This document shows, one piece after another, positions 22,001-33,817 of a DNA stretch of 64,000 nt. How positions within the stretch are numbered: position 1 is the first letter of the stretch; every line of letters starts with the position of its first letter. The position numbers and the translations under genes were made by a program. The notes under the pieces were generated by a model. It was not told the DNA's origin and did not search any database. It was given only the letters and a program-made list of their open reading frames with translations. Origin of the DNA: Carya illinoinensis (lineage: Eukaryota > Streptophyta > Magnoliopsida > Fagales > Juglandaceae); the NCBI RefSeq assembly GCF_018687715.1, contig NC_056758.1:25765001-25829000 (forward strand). The letters are read 5' to 3'.

Positions 22001-25000
22001 CCGCATTTCTTTCTCACGAAAATGACATGCGATTGCCTCCACCAAGGCTGTGGTTTTAGCCCATGCAAGCCGTTCTTTCGACCTTTCCGGTTCGAAAATA
22101 CTGGCTGCTGCCAGAAAATAAACAAAGAGAGTTGTTCTTCTGCTTACTCCAAAGTCTCCAAGATTACATTCTGAGTACCACCTACGTACGTACGAATTAA
22201 TTAATACATGGAAATTAATTAATCAATTAAGGACCAATATTCAATTTATAATTAATTAAATATCTTATAATAACGATATATGGGACATGATCAGTTCTTG
22301 CTAATTAATAGTACTTACTTCTGAATAATATCCCATTCCAGTCGATGCAAGGCTTGGCAATCGTTGTAGTCTAGTTTTGCGAGCTCCACATAGGTTTTAT
22401 TGTTCACATACGGCATCCTGCGTTTATAATTATCAATTAATAATTAACATTAATTATTAGGATTCAGATTTAAATTAATTCCTAATTACTTTTGTAGTTG
22501 AAATGTTAGTGTATAATTAACTATATATATATATAGGAAAATTCTTTTTATCATCTTCACACTTCACACACCACACTTATTTTAATTTTTTTATTATTTT
22601 TTCTATAATAAATATGTAGTGTGTAGATGATAAATATAATAATTTAATTAGTTTAATAAGAATAAAATGAAATAAAAAATAAAAAAAATAAAAAATATTA
22701 TTTTAATATATAAAGTGTGTGGTGTGGGATGATGTATAGTATTTCCCATATATATAAGACGTGAGCATGAAGACATAAGTACTAAAAGACAGTTGGAACT
22801 ACAGTTTGGCCAACTAACTAGGTAGCCGTACATGTGGCTAGCTAGCTGGCTTTATATATAATTCATTAAGAAAACTCTAAGATAATTTGTGCTAAAGCAA
22901 GTCGTGGATGCATATATTAATTAAAAAGGAGATCATGAGGTTATAATGCACATCCCATTTTGTCATTATATATGCCATTAAGAAAAGTTGTAGCACTGTA
23001 AGATTGATTAATTCATGTCATTTAGTGATTAATGGAGGCCCAGTACTCTCTCTTAATTCGTTACGGCCACTCAAAGCAGAAAAGACGAAAACATCTATGT
23101 GAAAAAACATGAGGACGATCCGAATTATAATAAAAAAGATATATATATATATATACCTGTAAAGGGTCTTGCCGATCCAAACATCATCTTCGCCACCATA
23201 CTGTTCAATGTAAAATCTGGTCTCCACGCGAGGTAAGCTTGCATACCAAGGGATTTGCAGTGCGTACCCTACCTGTTAATTAATGGCGATTATATATTGA
23301 TTAGAGTCATCTCATGCTAATATATATTAATGGGTTTTGGCTTCTTGTTTTAGTGGTTAATTTGCAATGAAAATGACTTGTTTTGGGAGGAAAAAGTTTT
23401 GTAGTTCAGATAATCTGCACTTTGTTAATAATTTGAGGTGATAACTGGATCTGTATATAAATCATGACGACTACCTCGCTAGGTAAGTCCTTCATTATGA
23501 TCCATTTGTCGAAGAGCTCGTTTGCAGCTTGTTTTTCTCGCAAGAAGTTGGATGAGAATTGCTTTGCATTCTCGAGGATCTTCTCTCCCGGAAATAGCAC
23601 TTGAGAAGCCCTGTACAGGTTAAACATTCCGGTCACGGCCTGTGTAGACTGCCCGGAAAAGCAGAAGAACTCGCCACCTTTCTCAAAATGCTGAAACACA
23701 TCTGTCATAAAAATATATATATTATAATATATATTAGACTATGAAATAATATATAATAATAATAATATTAAAATGTGATATATATATATATATATATATA
23801 TTTAGAGAGAGAGAGAGAGAGAGGTTGTACGTGTCTCGCAAAGTACTTACTAGCGGAAACTTGGTGGCCATGCAATCTGAGTAACCTGAATCCCATGGCA
23901 GTGTCGTCAATGTCATAAACCTCTGAATTTCTCGCCCAGCAAATGCCTTTGTCGGTCCAATATCTGGAAATAATTAAAACGTATGTACATTATTTAAGAG
24001 AATTGTTTTTACCTGACTATATGTATATATATAGCTAGTATTTATATACATATATTTATACCTGTAAACATAATTAACACATTCCTTAATCTCTGGCTTA
24101 AAATATGACGAAATTCCGAGGCGCTGCAACCGATCCACGGCCCAGATGTGCTCAAACAAGTCCACTGGATACACATTGGGGACTAGATGTATAGGAATAA
24201 TATATATTAGAATTAAGCTGATTAATGAAGCGAATATATATATAAATATATATATTGTATAAAATAGGAAAGTCGTCAGAAAGCAAGCACATTTGAAAAA
24301 GTGAAAAGTAGCATCAATTCAATGTAATATATATAGCTTGATAATTACCTCCCCCATTAAACCTCTGGACTGCTTTTTTTAAATATCTCAAACAATTTTT
24401 GTCCTTGGTCTGCATGAGTGCAAAGGCAGTGGAGGATGGAGAGAACAAGAACGACCCATCTTGGGACTGCAGTTTAAGAAGCTTTTCCCAGTCCAGGCCT
24501 GGCATTCCTTCCAAGCTATGGAGTAGAGTTGTGGGCACTTTGTGCATGATTTCCCTTGGTATCCTATCCCACACACACAGACTATAATCATTACCTCCAT
24601 GTAAAAGATCATAACCAGCAGGCTAGCTAGGGACCTGTGTTCTTTGAAATAATTTTAGAAGATAAGGAAACTCCCCCACAAACCACCCCCCCCCCCCCCC
24701 CCCCCCCCTAACAACTAATTTTATATATTACTTCATGTGGAAAGTAGCAAACATAATCATGGATGGTGTTTGAGCTGATCTGAAACTACCTTGTGAGCTT
24801 TATGTTTCTCTTTGCATAGATATCTTGCAAGGCTGGAGAATCAAAAGGTACTTCAATGTCTAAACTTCGAGCAATCTCCAGAAGTGAAGGGAAAGCAACT
24901 TCAAATCCAATGGGCATGTGCTCATCATTCTCATATTCAAGCTTACATATTTTTTCTTTTAAAAATGAAATTCCTATTACAAGGACAAAAACCTGATTAT

Positions 25001-26789
25001 TAGCCAAAATTAAACACAAGATTATTCAATTGACTAAAAAGGGGGAACTGTCATACCTTTCTCGCACTTTTCAGGAAGAATATTCCATGATTTTAAAGCA
25101 ACAACGCAGGCTAACGTGTTGATTATCCGATCATAAGCAAAGAAAATCTCACTATCTCCCCATGACCCATCTGGAAGCTGATTGTTGGCAATCCACTGAA
25201 GGCTAGATGGGAACTGAGGAAGACCACTTCCATTAACATCTTGTACTAGAGCAACCCAGGCTGTGTCATAAGCCGAAATGCTGATTTCTCCATCTTCCAT
25301 GGAGCCCAACATCGACTTGATGGAATCCACACGTTTCTGTATATGATTTGATGTAGAAACCTTTAACTGGATATAGCAAAAACACATTAAAATTACCAGA
25401 ACTTCGAATACCCATTTGAAACATATATGTAATTATCTGTGTAAAAAAAGGGTATGAAAAAAGTAAAGTTTTTTACAATCGTTGAAAGCACCTCAAGATC
25501 AGTTTCCCTCTCTATGTCATCCTCCACAATCTCTGGCCACTTTATGACTGGCAGACCATTTCGAAACACGTCTGTGTATAGCACAGTACATGATATATAC
25601 CAATTGATCATTAATTTTTATATGAATACATACATGATGATGATCTCGGATACATAGATATAGACATATATAACTATATAAATATATAATTTAAGTATAT
25701 TTGTACTTATAATAACAAATTTGTATATACCTTGAATCCGAGGCTTGGATATTGCGCTGCATCTCAAGGGAGAATCAAAGTTAACTCGTTTGTCTTTAGC
25801 CCCGAATGACCAGACACCTACAAAACATTATGCGATGCAATCAATCAATGACTTAATTTCCTTATCTGATAATTAGTTAGTGTATCATTTAAAAACTGAA
25901 AATTATTTCAAGAAAAGACAACAGAAAGCATACAAATGTAGCCTTGTCCATGGGTGAAATACATGATGATGCCACTAAGATTAACCAGTATGGTATATAG
26001 TCTTATGAAAGAGATAGGGAAAACCTCGTCCACAGCATTCTTGTAAAAAAAATTCGAGACCAAAAAGAACGAAGAGAAAATCCAAGGACAAATAGTACTT
26101 AATTAATAGTACTCATAATGCGTTTATTTACGAAAGTGAAAAGCTGATTAAGAAATTATATTGAACCAGTAGCACTGCAAGAAACTCTTAATTAGTACTG
26201 TGTCTCTATGCACTGCTGAATTCCAACTAAAACTTAAGATCGATGCCATCTCGTTTCTAATTTTGACTCTAAATTGCATTTTTCTTTTATAAAACCAGAA
26301 CCAGAAACGAGAACACTTTTGAGTCTTGACTCTGTTGGGCTGCAAAATACTCGAACAAAATAAAGCTCCCAGGCTTTTAAGATATTTTCTTCCGTCTTTC
26401 CTCGGCAGTATATTATTTGTTTGGTCAACCAAGCAATAAAGCTGATCAATAAAGCATATATACCAAGAGAAAGATCTAGTCAGAATCTTAGCAAACCTGA
26501 GCTGGGTATTCATCAATTCTTACATGGGTAAAGGAAAACATGTACAAATATAAACTTTAGCAATAATTAAGGTCGCTAGCTTGCTGTGATCTTTAAACAC
26601 GCGAGCTCTCGGGTGTTAAAATGTCTACATCGAACAGAGAAAATAAAAAATAAGCAGAAAATCCATAGAAGAAAAGTTGAAGAACTTACAGGCCTCGAAG
26701 GATAAGGAAGATCTTGGAGGTGGGATGATGCAGCAGGCCGGAATTACTGCCGGAGAGAGGAGGAGATAAAGGTTCGAGTGCGAGGACAT
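19070..26789 (-). CDS. CPS: ent-copalyl diphosphate synthase, class II diterpene cyclase, chloroplastic (831 aa, 15 exons)
   Basis: The enzyme protonates and cyclises geranylgeranyl diphosphate to ent-CPP in plastids, the first committed gibberellin step. Coding exons (minus strand): 26789-26690, 25817-25731, 25571-25477, 25366-25057, 24973-24790, 24563-24349, 24182-24062, 23963-23851, 23701-23475, 23272-23157, 22417-22319, 22181-21936, 20918-20780, 20134-19940, 19318-19070. All introns are GT-AG, and the joined 2496 nt have no internal stop. A Ser/Pro-rich transit peptide ([13 protein letters not shown]) fills about residues 1-55. SAYDTAWVA is at 125-133 and QLPDGSWGD at 157-165. DIDD, the catalytic acid motif, is at 388-391 (23914-23903). 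H274 (LLHSLEGM) and N333 (VPNVYPVD) match the ent-CPP His/Asn dyad. H342 (LFEHIW) is the residue kept by Mg2+-inhibited gibberellin-type enzymes, where specialised cyclases tend to have Arg. No class I DDxxD is present. The end VLFERVV is typical. Fifteen exons and about 800 residues match Arabidopsis GA1. Uncertain points: the start (see finding) and the exon 3 donor, where a GT 15 nt earlier would also keep frame. Confidence 0.96.
22536..22747. mobile_element. MITE-like element in CPS intron 10
   Basis: The left arm contains CACTTCACACACCACACTTA. The reverse complement of the right arm contains CATCCCACACCACACACTTTA. The outer ends GGAAAATTCTTTTTATCATC and GGGAAATACTATACATCATC also match. 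The arms pair over about 40 bp around an AT-rich core. It lies wholly inside the 739-bp intron 22418-23156. Confidence 0.6.
23779..23822. repeat. (TA)n(GA)n microsatellite in CPS intron 8
   Basis: A TA run followed by a GA run lies in the 149-bp intron between exons 8 and 9, close to the exon that carries DIDD. Confidence 0.8.
24686..24708. repeat. Uninterrupted run of 23 C in CPS intron 5
   Basis: A pure C tract on the plus strand, which is a G tract in the CPS pre-mRNA. It lies in the 226-bp intron 24564-24789. Its exact length may be a sequencing artefact. Confidence 0.85.
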
Positions 26790-26840
26790 GATGCTATATG
26801 CTTCTGTTTTGCTGTGGAGAGGAAGGTATCGGAAGTGGAT

Positions 26841-26850
26841 GCATTTAAAA
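26841..26850 (-). promoter_or_regulatory. Possible TATA element of CPS
   Basis: TTTTAAATGC on the minus strand lies about 52 nt before the favoured CPS start codon. The match to a TATA box is imperfect. An alternative CTATAC lies near 26971. Confidence 0.25.
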
Positions 26851-28442
26851 GGAGAGGGAAGCAAGCGGACAGAAGCGAGTTCCCAAGATATTCCCGCTAA
26901 TGGGTGCATGGAATCATCCAAATCTATTGCATTGAGGGAGAGTCCTGTCCTTTTCCGCTTTCTAACCGTATAGGTTCTTTTTTCTTTTTTTCCTTTTCAG
27001 AAAATTTAATATAATTTTGATTTTGTTTCTGGATTTATTGCCTTTTATATAATTTTCATTTATTGCGTTTTAGTAATTTTATTAACTAGTACTTAATTAA
27101 TATGATTTTATACTAGATTTGTAATTCCCTCATATATTGGATTTTAGTGTCCTTAATTCCCCCAATCTAGAGATTATATTAACGAAAGAGATGAGAGTTG
27201 CATAATTAGTTTGAGTTATTTTACGCTGCATTCCTATACTACACACTTTCTGAGTAGAAGAATTTTTTTTCTTAGCAATTGTGTGGTGTAGGACTGCTGA
27301 ATAAAAAATTTTAATTACTTTTTATTAGCATTTAATTATATGATTTGTTTTTAGATTTCTTTCCTTTTATACTATCTATTCATTGAATAATGCTATTTTA
27401 GAGTGGATTTTCCGGATCTAGACATTAAATTGAGAGAGATAGCCGTGTTTGTTGTGTTTGTTTCCATTACAGGTTAACACCCCTTAGCTTGATCAGCTCG
27501 ACCTCCCCAAATTAATATCTGGAGATGATCACATGCATGAAGATCATATGGATGCATGCATGCATGCAGCTTGGTACTTCAGATTAATCTTTATCCATTT
27601 TTTCAAGTGTACGTACATTTTATGAATTTGATTATTATTTTTTATTTAATTTTATATGCATTTTATTAGTTTTCCTCTTCTTTTCTTTAGTTTATTTTTA
27701 TTTATTTTCTCGTCATGTGTGCATGGCATGTTACTAATTTAATTCTTTTGAACAAACTATATATATATATAATAATATTTGTAGTCATGAAATGTGCAAG
27801 CCCTGTGCATTTTTATAGAAAAAATAATTAAATATGATGAACTCATATAAAAAAATTAATTTTTTAATAATAGACCCCGCTTTTTTTAAAAATGTATGTG
27901 AAGTGCTTGCACAATCTATAGCTTTATCTAGCATTACTCTTAATTGCATGCAGTGGGTGTTGGCTTGGAAAATGAGTGTCATGCCAACGTTTGCCTCACT
28001 AGCTAGATCTATTATTTAGTTTTTGCAATTGGCTGGAAGTGATCTATTACAACAATAACTAATTAATATATCAACTCTAAATTGATGCTCCAATGTTAAT
28101 GAGTATTTTGAAAAGTTTTAATAAAAAAGATTTCAACGATGGCTTAGCTAAATGTAAATGTAAACCAAAGAAAGCCCAAACAGCTCGAAACCAAAGAGGA
28201 CTAATGTGTTGGAAGGGCATAAATGGAGAAGAGTTTCTCAACTACATAAACAAAACCGTTCATATTCAGTTGGTTCTCAACAAAAAATGGACACCAAAAA
28301 ATGTAAGGAACAAAAGGAGTGTGAAGAAGATAAGAGGAGATTAATCAAGAGGAAGCTAACTCAGAGGAGCTCTGATGAGGAATCTGAGGATGTCCAAGTT
28401 TATATATCGGTGGTGGCTGGAGTCCATCACCGCCGAGAGCCA
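26851..28442. other. Intergenic region upstream of CPS
   Basis: Probable CPS promoter DNA merging into AT-rich intergenic sequence. It includes an inverted repeat at 27230-27300 (ATTCCTATACTACACAC against the reverse complement of GTGTGGTGTAGGACT), a GCATGCATGCATGC run near 27555, and a MITE copy at 27771-27940. From 28093 to 28442 are short frames that could be ORF1 remains of the LINE that follows, but I see no domain in them. Confidence 0.5.
27771..27940. mobile_element. MITE-like unit, copy 1 of a family also at 58430-58599
   Basis: It shares with the second copy, in the same order and orientation, TAATATTTGTA, a CAAGC..GTGCA segment, TTTTTAATNNTAGACNCC, a T/A-rich GCTTTTTTTAAAA piece, TGCAC, and an end AGNATTNCTCT. 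The ends are imperfectly complementary, as in MITEs. Confidence 0.55.
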
Positions 28443-30870
28443 TGAAAACTCTAAGCTAGAATGTCCGTAGGCTTGGAAACCCATGGGATATTCGAACCCT
28501 TCTTGACCTAGTCAAGAGGGAAGCTCCCAACATTGTATTCCTTCAAGAAACAAGATTGAAGGTACGTGATTTTGATTCAATCAAGTTTAAATTGGGTTTC
28601 ACTAACTGTCTAGCAGTAGATGCCAAAGGTAAAAATGGGGGGATTGCATTGTTGTGGGGATGGGACCTTCATTTGTCTGTGTTGAATTTCTCTAAAACCC
28701 ATATTGATGCTTGTGTTACGAGGGAGGGTAGTGGAAATGAAAAGTGGTTTCTCACGGGTGTATATGGGTATCCCGAATCTCATCTCACATGTAGGATGTG
28801 GGACTTACTCAAGTCTTTGTGTAGAAAGAAGGATATAGCCTGGCTGGTTTTTGGGGATTTTAATGAATTATCGGGGCAACATGAAAAATGGGGTATGAGG
28901 GAGAGACCTGAAAGTCAGATGAGAGAGTTCAGGGAAGTGGTTGATGATTGTGCCTTGAGGGATTTGGGCTATAAGGGGCCAAAATATATATGTTGTAATA
29001 GAAGGGGGCGGAATGCTAGTATTAGTGGCTGCAATTGTTCCCTCAAGCTAGTGTCATTCATGGGTTGGCATCTTATTCTGACCAAATTCCAATATGGCTT
29101 AAGTTAGATGGGATTCAGAACCTGGGGTGAGTGGAAAAATCATTTAGATTTGAGTGTATGTGGTTAGGTGAGAAAGAGTGTGATGCTCTTGTTGAGAACG
29201 CGTGGAGGAATGGAAATGGTACTAATAATATGGATGATGGTATAGCTATGATTTCAACTTGTGGTCATAAGCTAGCTCACTGGAATAAAACCAGCTTGGC
29301 AATGTTAAAAAACAATTGAGCAAAGCAAAGCTAACACTAAAGATGATTCAGGAAAGGGACGTATTAGAATTGAGGATAAAAAAAGGGGCAACAGATGAGG
29401 TTCAACTATGGCTTGAAAGAGATGGGGTTATGTGGAGGCAGAGATCAAGAGCATTGTGGTTAAAGGAAGGGGATCAAAACTCTAAGTTTTTCCACACCAA
29501 AGCTTCACATAGAAAGAGGAAAAATAAGATTGGGAAGCTTCAAGATGATGATGGGGATTGGAAGGAGGGAGAGATAAGGGGTACTTTGATAGTAAATTAT
29601 TTTCATAAACTATTTTCTACCTCAGATTAGAGAGGGCCTAAAGATTTCTTAGAGGATTTGGAAGGGAATGTGACTCTTTCTATGAACCAAAACTTGACCA
29701 AGCCCTATACAGATGTTGAAGTTTGTGAAGCCTTACAACAAATGAGTCCCTCTAAGGCTCCAAGACCAAATGGGATGGCCTCTATATTTTTCCAAAGATT
29801 TTGGCATGTGGTGGGCAAATCTATCAAAGCTACTATGTTGAATGCTCTTAATAATGGTACATTTCCTTCCTCCTTAAACCATACTTTCATTACACTAGTC
29901 CCAAAGATAAAATCCCCTATGAAAGTAGCATATTTTCGACCCATCAATTTGTGCAATATAGTTTACAAACTAATTTCAAAGGTTATAGCTAATAGAATGA
30001 AAAAGATCATTCCTAGCCTTATATCAGATTCCCAGAGTGCATTTGTCCCAAGACGACTTATTACAGACATTGTTTTAGTGACATATGAACTAATACATTT
30101 TCTGAAACAAAAAAAGAATGGAAAGAAAGGTTATATGTTGTTAAAAATTGATATGAGTAAAGCGAATGATTGTATATATTGGGATTTCTTGCAATCTGAT
30201 ATGTACAAGATGGGATTTGAGCAGAAGGTAGTTGAGATGATTATGTAATGTGTGAGATCTATTCATTTTTAATTCTAGTAAATGGAGAGCCAAAGGGACC
30301 AATAGTGCCAAGTAGAGGATTAAGACAAGGGGACCCTCTGTCCCTTTATCTATTTCTATTGTGCCAGAGGAGCTTATTTCATTACTAAAATCAGTCGAGA
30401 GAAAGAAGAATATAGCAGGGATAAAATTTTGTAGAAGGGCTCCTCATATTAATCATTTGCTCTTTGTAGATAACAATGTGGTTTTTTGTAAAGCTGATGT
30501 GGCAGAAAATAAAAGGGCGCAAGAGTTACTGGTGAGATATGAAAATGCCTCGGGTCAAAAGATTAACAAAGAAAAAACAGCCATGGTGTTTAGTGGAAAT
30601 GTTCCAATTGAAAAGAAGGAAGAAATTTCACAGTTGTGGGATGTTAGTAGAGTCCAACAATATGAGCAATATTTAGGTCTACCTCTTGTTATAGGTAGAT
30701 CTAAATCCAAGGCCTTCTCTGAAATCAAACATAAAGTCTGGACCAAACCTCAGAATTGAAAGGAACAACTTCTTTTACAAGAGGGAAAAGAAATTCTTAT
30801 AAAGGCAGTAGCTCTTTCTATTCCAACTTATCCAATGAGCTGTTTCTTGTTGCCTAGTACACTTTGTTCA

Positions 30871-30974
30871 GAATTAAAATCAATGATGGCTAAGTTCTGG
30901 TGGGGGAAAAAAAGGAGGACATGAATTAGAATCAATGATGGCTAAGTTTTGATGAGGGCAAAAAAAAGAGGAAA
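30871..30974 (+). repeat. 52-bp tandem duplication in LINE remnant
   Basis: GAATTAAAATCAATGATGGC..GGGG(A)n at 30871-30922 is repeated at 30923-30974 with several substitutions. Confidence 0.8.
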
Positions 30975-31823
30975 GGAAAATTCATTGAATAAGCTAAACT
31001 AAAATGTGTGAGCCAAAAAGCAAAGGAGGTATGGGGTTCAAAGACTTAAGGGTCTTTACTGGCCAAACAGTATTGGAGAATTATGCAAGAGGAGAGATCT
31101 ATGCTACACAAGATTTACAAGGCTAGATATTTTCCCAATGGTCCCTTCATGGAGGCTGGTTTGGGAAATAACCCTTCATATGCCTATGGGAAGCAAAAAA
31201 ATGGATGAAACAAGGGTGTAGATGGCGGATTGGAGATGGCAAGACAATGAAAATATGGAAGGATCGTAGATTCCAGGTCATGACTCTTTGCTGTTGGAAG
31301 GTTTAGATGTTAGGGAAGAATGGAGGGAGGATACAATGGTGAGCATTATTGATAATAATACTAGATAGAGGCAAGTAGATAAGATAAGAGCTCTCTTCAA
31401 TCCAAGAGTTGCCTCTGAGATTCTGAAGTTATTATATATCGTAGTGGACAAACTGATAGATGGATATGGAAAGAGGAGAGGAATAGTAACTTCAGTATTA
31501 GAAGCTGTTATAGGTTCTTCAAAGAATTTATGAAGGAAGGTCATGAGGAATGTTCAGATGCAGTCAATCACAATGCTCTCTGAAAGGAACTTTGGAAGCT
31601 ACAAGTTCCTCACAAAATTAAGGTCTTTGCTTGGAGAACTAGTAAAGAAGGGCTACCTACTCAACACAACTTGCACAAACAACATGTGAATATTGAAGGG
31701 TCTTGCTGTTTATGTAAACAAAGGTTAGAAGACACTCCTCACACTTTATTTTATTGCCATTTGCTTAGAAATTGTTGGGTCAATATGTACCTATCATGGA
31801 TAAGATGAGTGGGAGAATGTCTA

Positions 31824-31996
31824 TGTGATGTCCCTGTATGATAAGATTAAGGATAAGTGGTGTATGAGATCCCACATTGCTTGGGAATGAGAAGTTCTCG
31901 CTCTTTATAAGGTTCCAATGAGGCTCTAATTATATCATTGACTAGTCCTTTTGGAGTATAGGCCATGTGGTTTGGGCCTTCTATTGGGGTGTTACA
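31824..31996. mobile_element. 173-bp solo LTR / TRIM-like insertion inside the LINE
   Basis: The unit starts TGTGATGTCCC and ends GGGGTGTTACA, with an internal CTTTATAAGG (TATA-like) and the phrase GAGATCCCACATTG known to me from short plant LTRs. It is flanked by GTCTA (31819-31823) and ATCTA (31997-32001), a probable 5-bp target duplication with one mismatch. LINE homology resumes on both sides. Confidence 0.7.
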
Positions 31997-32122
31997 ATCT
32001 ATAATGGATATTACTTTGAAGGTACTGAAAGAGGGCAGAGCTAGTGATTTATCATTATTTTATTCTATAGCATGGGAATTTTGGTGAGAAGGAATAAAAT
32101 AGTGTATGATAGGGAGATTATT

Positions 32123-32316
32123 AAATCACGACATGTGGTTAAAAATTCCATTTCTTTATTACGGAGGTTTAATGGAATTAAACATGCTCCTAAAGCAAAG
32201 GCTAAAGATTACTTAAATTAAATAACGACATGTGGTTAAAAATGCCATTTCTTTATTACGGAGGTTTAATGGAATTAAACATGCTCCTAAAGCAAAGGCT
32301 AAAGATTACTTAAGTT
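32123..32316 (+). repeat. 97-bp tandem duplication in LINE remnant
   Basis: Two nearly identical adjacent copies, each containing ACGACATGTGGTTAAAAAT and GGAGGTTTAATGGAATTAAA. The duplication falls just upstream of the RNase H domain. Confidence 0.9.
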
Positions 32317-32913
32317 GGAAACCCCCTTCAATTGAGTTTCTAAAGCTCAGTGTTGATGGAGCAATGTTTGGTGAGCTGAATAGGATTGGTGTGGGTATGC
32401 TATTACAGGATGCTGCAGGTGAGATCGTTTGGGCAACTAATAAAATAGAAAATGTTAATTGATGCTGAAGCAATTGAGTTATTGGCCATTTTTAGAGGGC
32501 TACAACTATGTGTTAACATGTGAATACAAAGATTAATAATAAAGAGTGATCGTTTGTTGGCAGTCCAAGCTCTTCAAGAGGTTGGTGACTCAGCAACTAT
32601 GTTGGATTCCCTTGTGGTTGAAATCAGGAAGCTACAGGTTTTGTTTGTAGAATGTTTTCAACATGTCTATAAGAGAAGGTAATGAGGTAGCTCATAAGAT
32701 TGCCCAATATGCATGGAATGTAGAATCCATGGTTATGTGGTGGGATAATTTCCCAAATTTTATTTCTCAAGCCAATTGGCTTGATAAAAGTCTATAACTT
32801 TCTCCTATCAATGAGATGAGTTTTTCAAAAAAAAAAACCTCTATATTTGTATAGTTACTATTCACCCTCCATTGAATAATTTATATTAATTTCTCTCTCT
32901 TTTTGTTGCTACA

Positions 32914-33805
32914 TGAAATTCCCAATATACCCCTGTACAACCACGAAATTGTCTACCAATATCTTTGAATAAATAAGTTAGATCTCAATTATCAAGATTA
33001 TGAACTGAATCAAATACTTTAAAATAATTAATCAAACTTGCAAGACACAACGATTGGTTACGAAGGGAAATCCTTTAAAGAACTCTTTAAAGGTAAAACC
33101 CTACGGGGCAGCCAAACCCAGGAAAGTCAATCTTATTATTTGAAGAACAATTACAAGCAATAATCAATTACAAAATCTTTGCAATTCGACTCTCTTACTT
33201 GCCTAGACAAACGACCCGTTTGTCTTCTACCACAGTAGCAGCCAGGACCTCTAGCGATTTTCAAATGTTGACTTCCCTTCTGGAACTCCAAATGCTAAAA
33301 TCCAATCGATGTTCCTTCACACTCAAAGCATGATCACACTCAAGAAGATATGAAAAATCCCATGAAAATTCTCAAGTGAATTTTCTCTCATAAACGCTCA
33401 GAACCTCCTCTGTAAAATTCGTGGCTTGAAGCCCTTGAGAAGATACAAAACCGAATCCCTTTAAATAGAAAGTCTGAAAAGAGTTCTAGTTGCAGTAGGA
33501 CTCTGCTGACGGTTACCAACAAACGCGAAAATGCGTCCCGACGGACTGCTAACATTTCGTGATAACTTCTTCTGATATATACTAAACTCTGTTTCAGATT
33601 TCTTCTGGATAAGGGCAAAACTATCAGAACTCGATTTTGACTTCAGGGACTTATCTAAACAACTCCTAAAACTTCTAGATAGACTCAGCATTGTTTAGAT
33701 ACAAATCAATAATTATTTTTACATTCATCCAACAATAATAAATAATATGATAAGATAAACCTTATCATTTACTCATCTAATCCTAGCCAATTTTTTGCCT
33801 TTACA
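32914..33805 (-). repeat. SIRE 3' LTR (892 bp)
   Basis: On the plus strand it runs from TGAAATTCCCAATATACCCC to TTTTTTGCCTTTACA. It pairs with 50319-51193. It is 17 bp longer because the other copy lacks one segment around 33330, between two CACTCAA repeats. Confidence 0.95.
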
Positions 33806-33817
33806 ATCTCCCCTTTT
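33806..33817 (-). promoter_or_regulatory. SIRE polypurine tract
   Basis: AAAAGGGGAGAT on the minus strand directly abuts the 3' LTR and would prime plus-strand DNA synthesis. Confidence 0.9.

Larger units (their letters stand above)
28443..32838 (+). pseudogene. Second L1-type LINE ORF2, heavily decayed
   Basis: This is a remnant of LINE endonuclease, reverse transcriptase and RNase H on the plus strand. The start at 28443 (MKTLS) meets TAG at the codon that is normally Trp in the SWNVRGL motif. The endonuclease frame is open from 28556 (KNGGIALLWGWDL, LVFGDFNE). Reverse transcriptase pieces follow at 29316-30248 (KEGDQNSKFFH, FRPINLCNIVYKLISK, DSQSAFVPRRLITD) and at 30320-30759 ([12 protein letters not shown] frame broken; the catalytic YADD has become FVDNN). 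RNase H pieces lie at 32280-32700 (LSVDGAMF, AIELLAI, IIKSDRLL). A poly(A)-like run at 32827-32838 marks the 3' end. Frameshifts, stops, two internal tandem duplications and one insertion break the gene. It is older than the LINE at 10-16 kb. Confidence 0.85.

Noticed and set aside
28093..28445. ORF1 of the second LINE
   Set aside because: Lys-rich frames are open but show no DUF4283 or zinc knuckle, so I left it unassigned.
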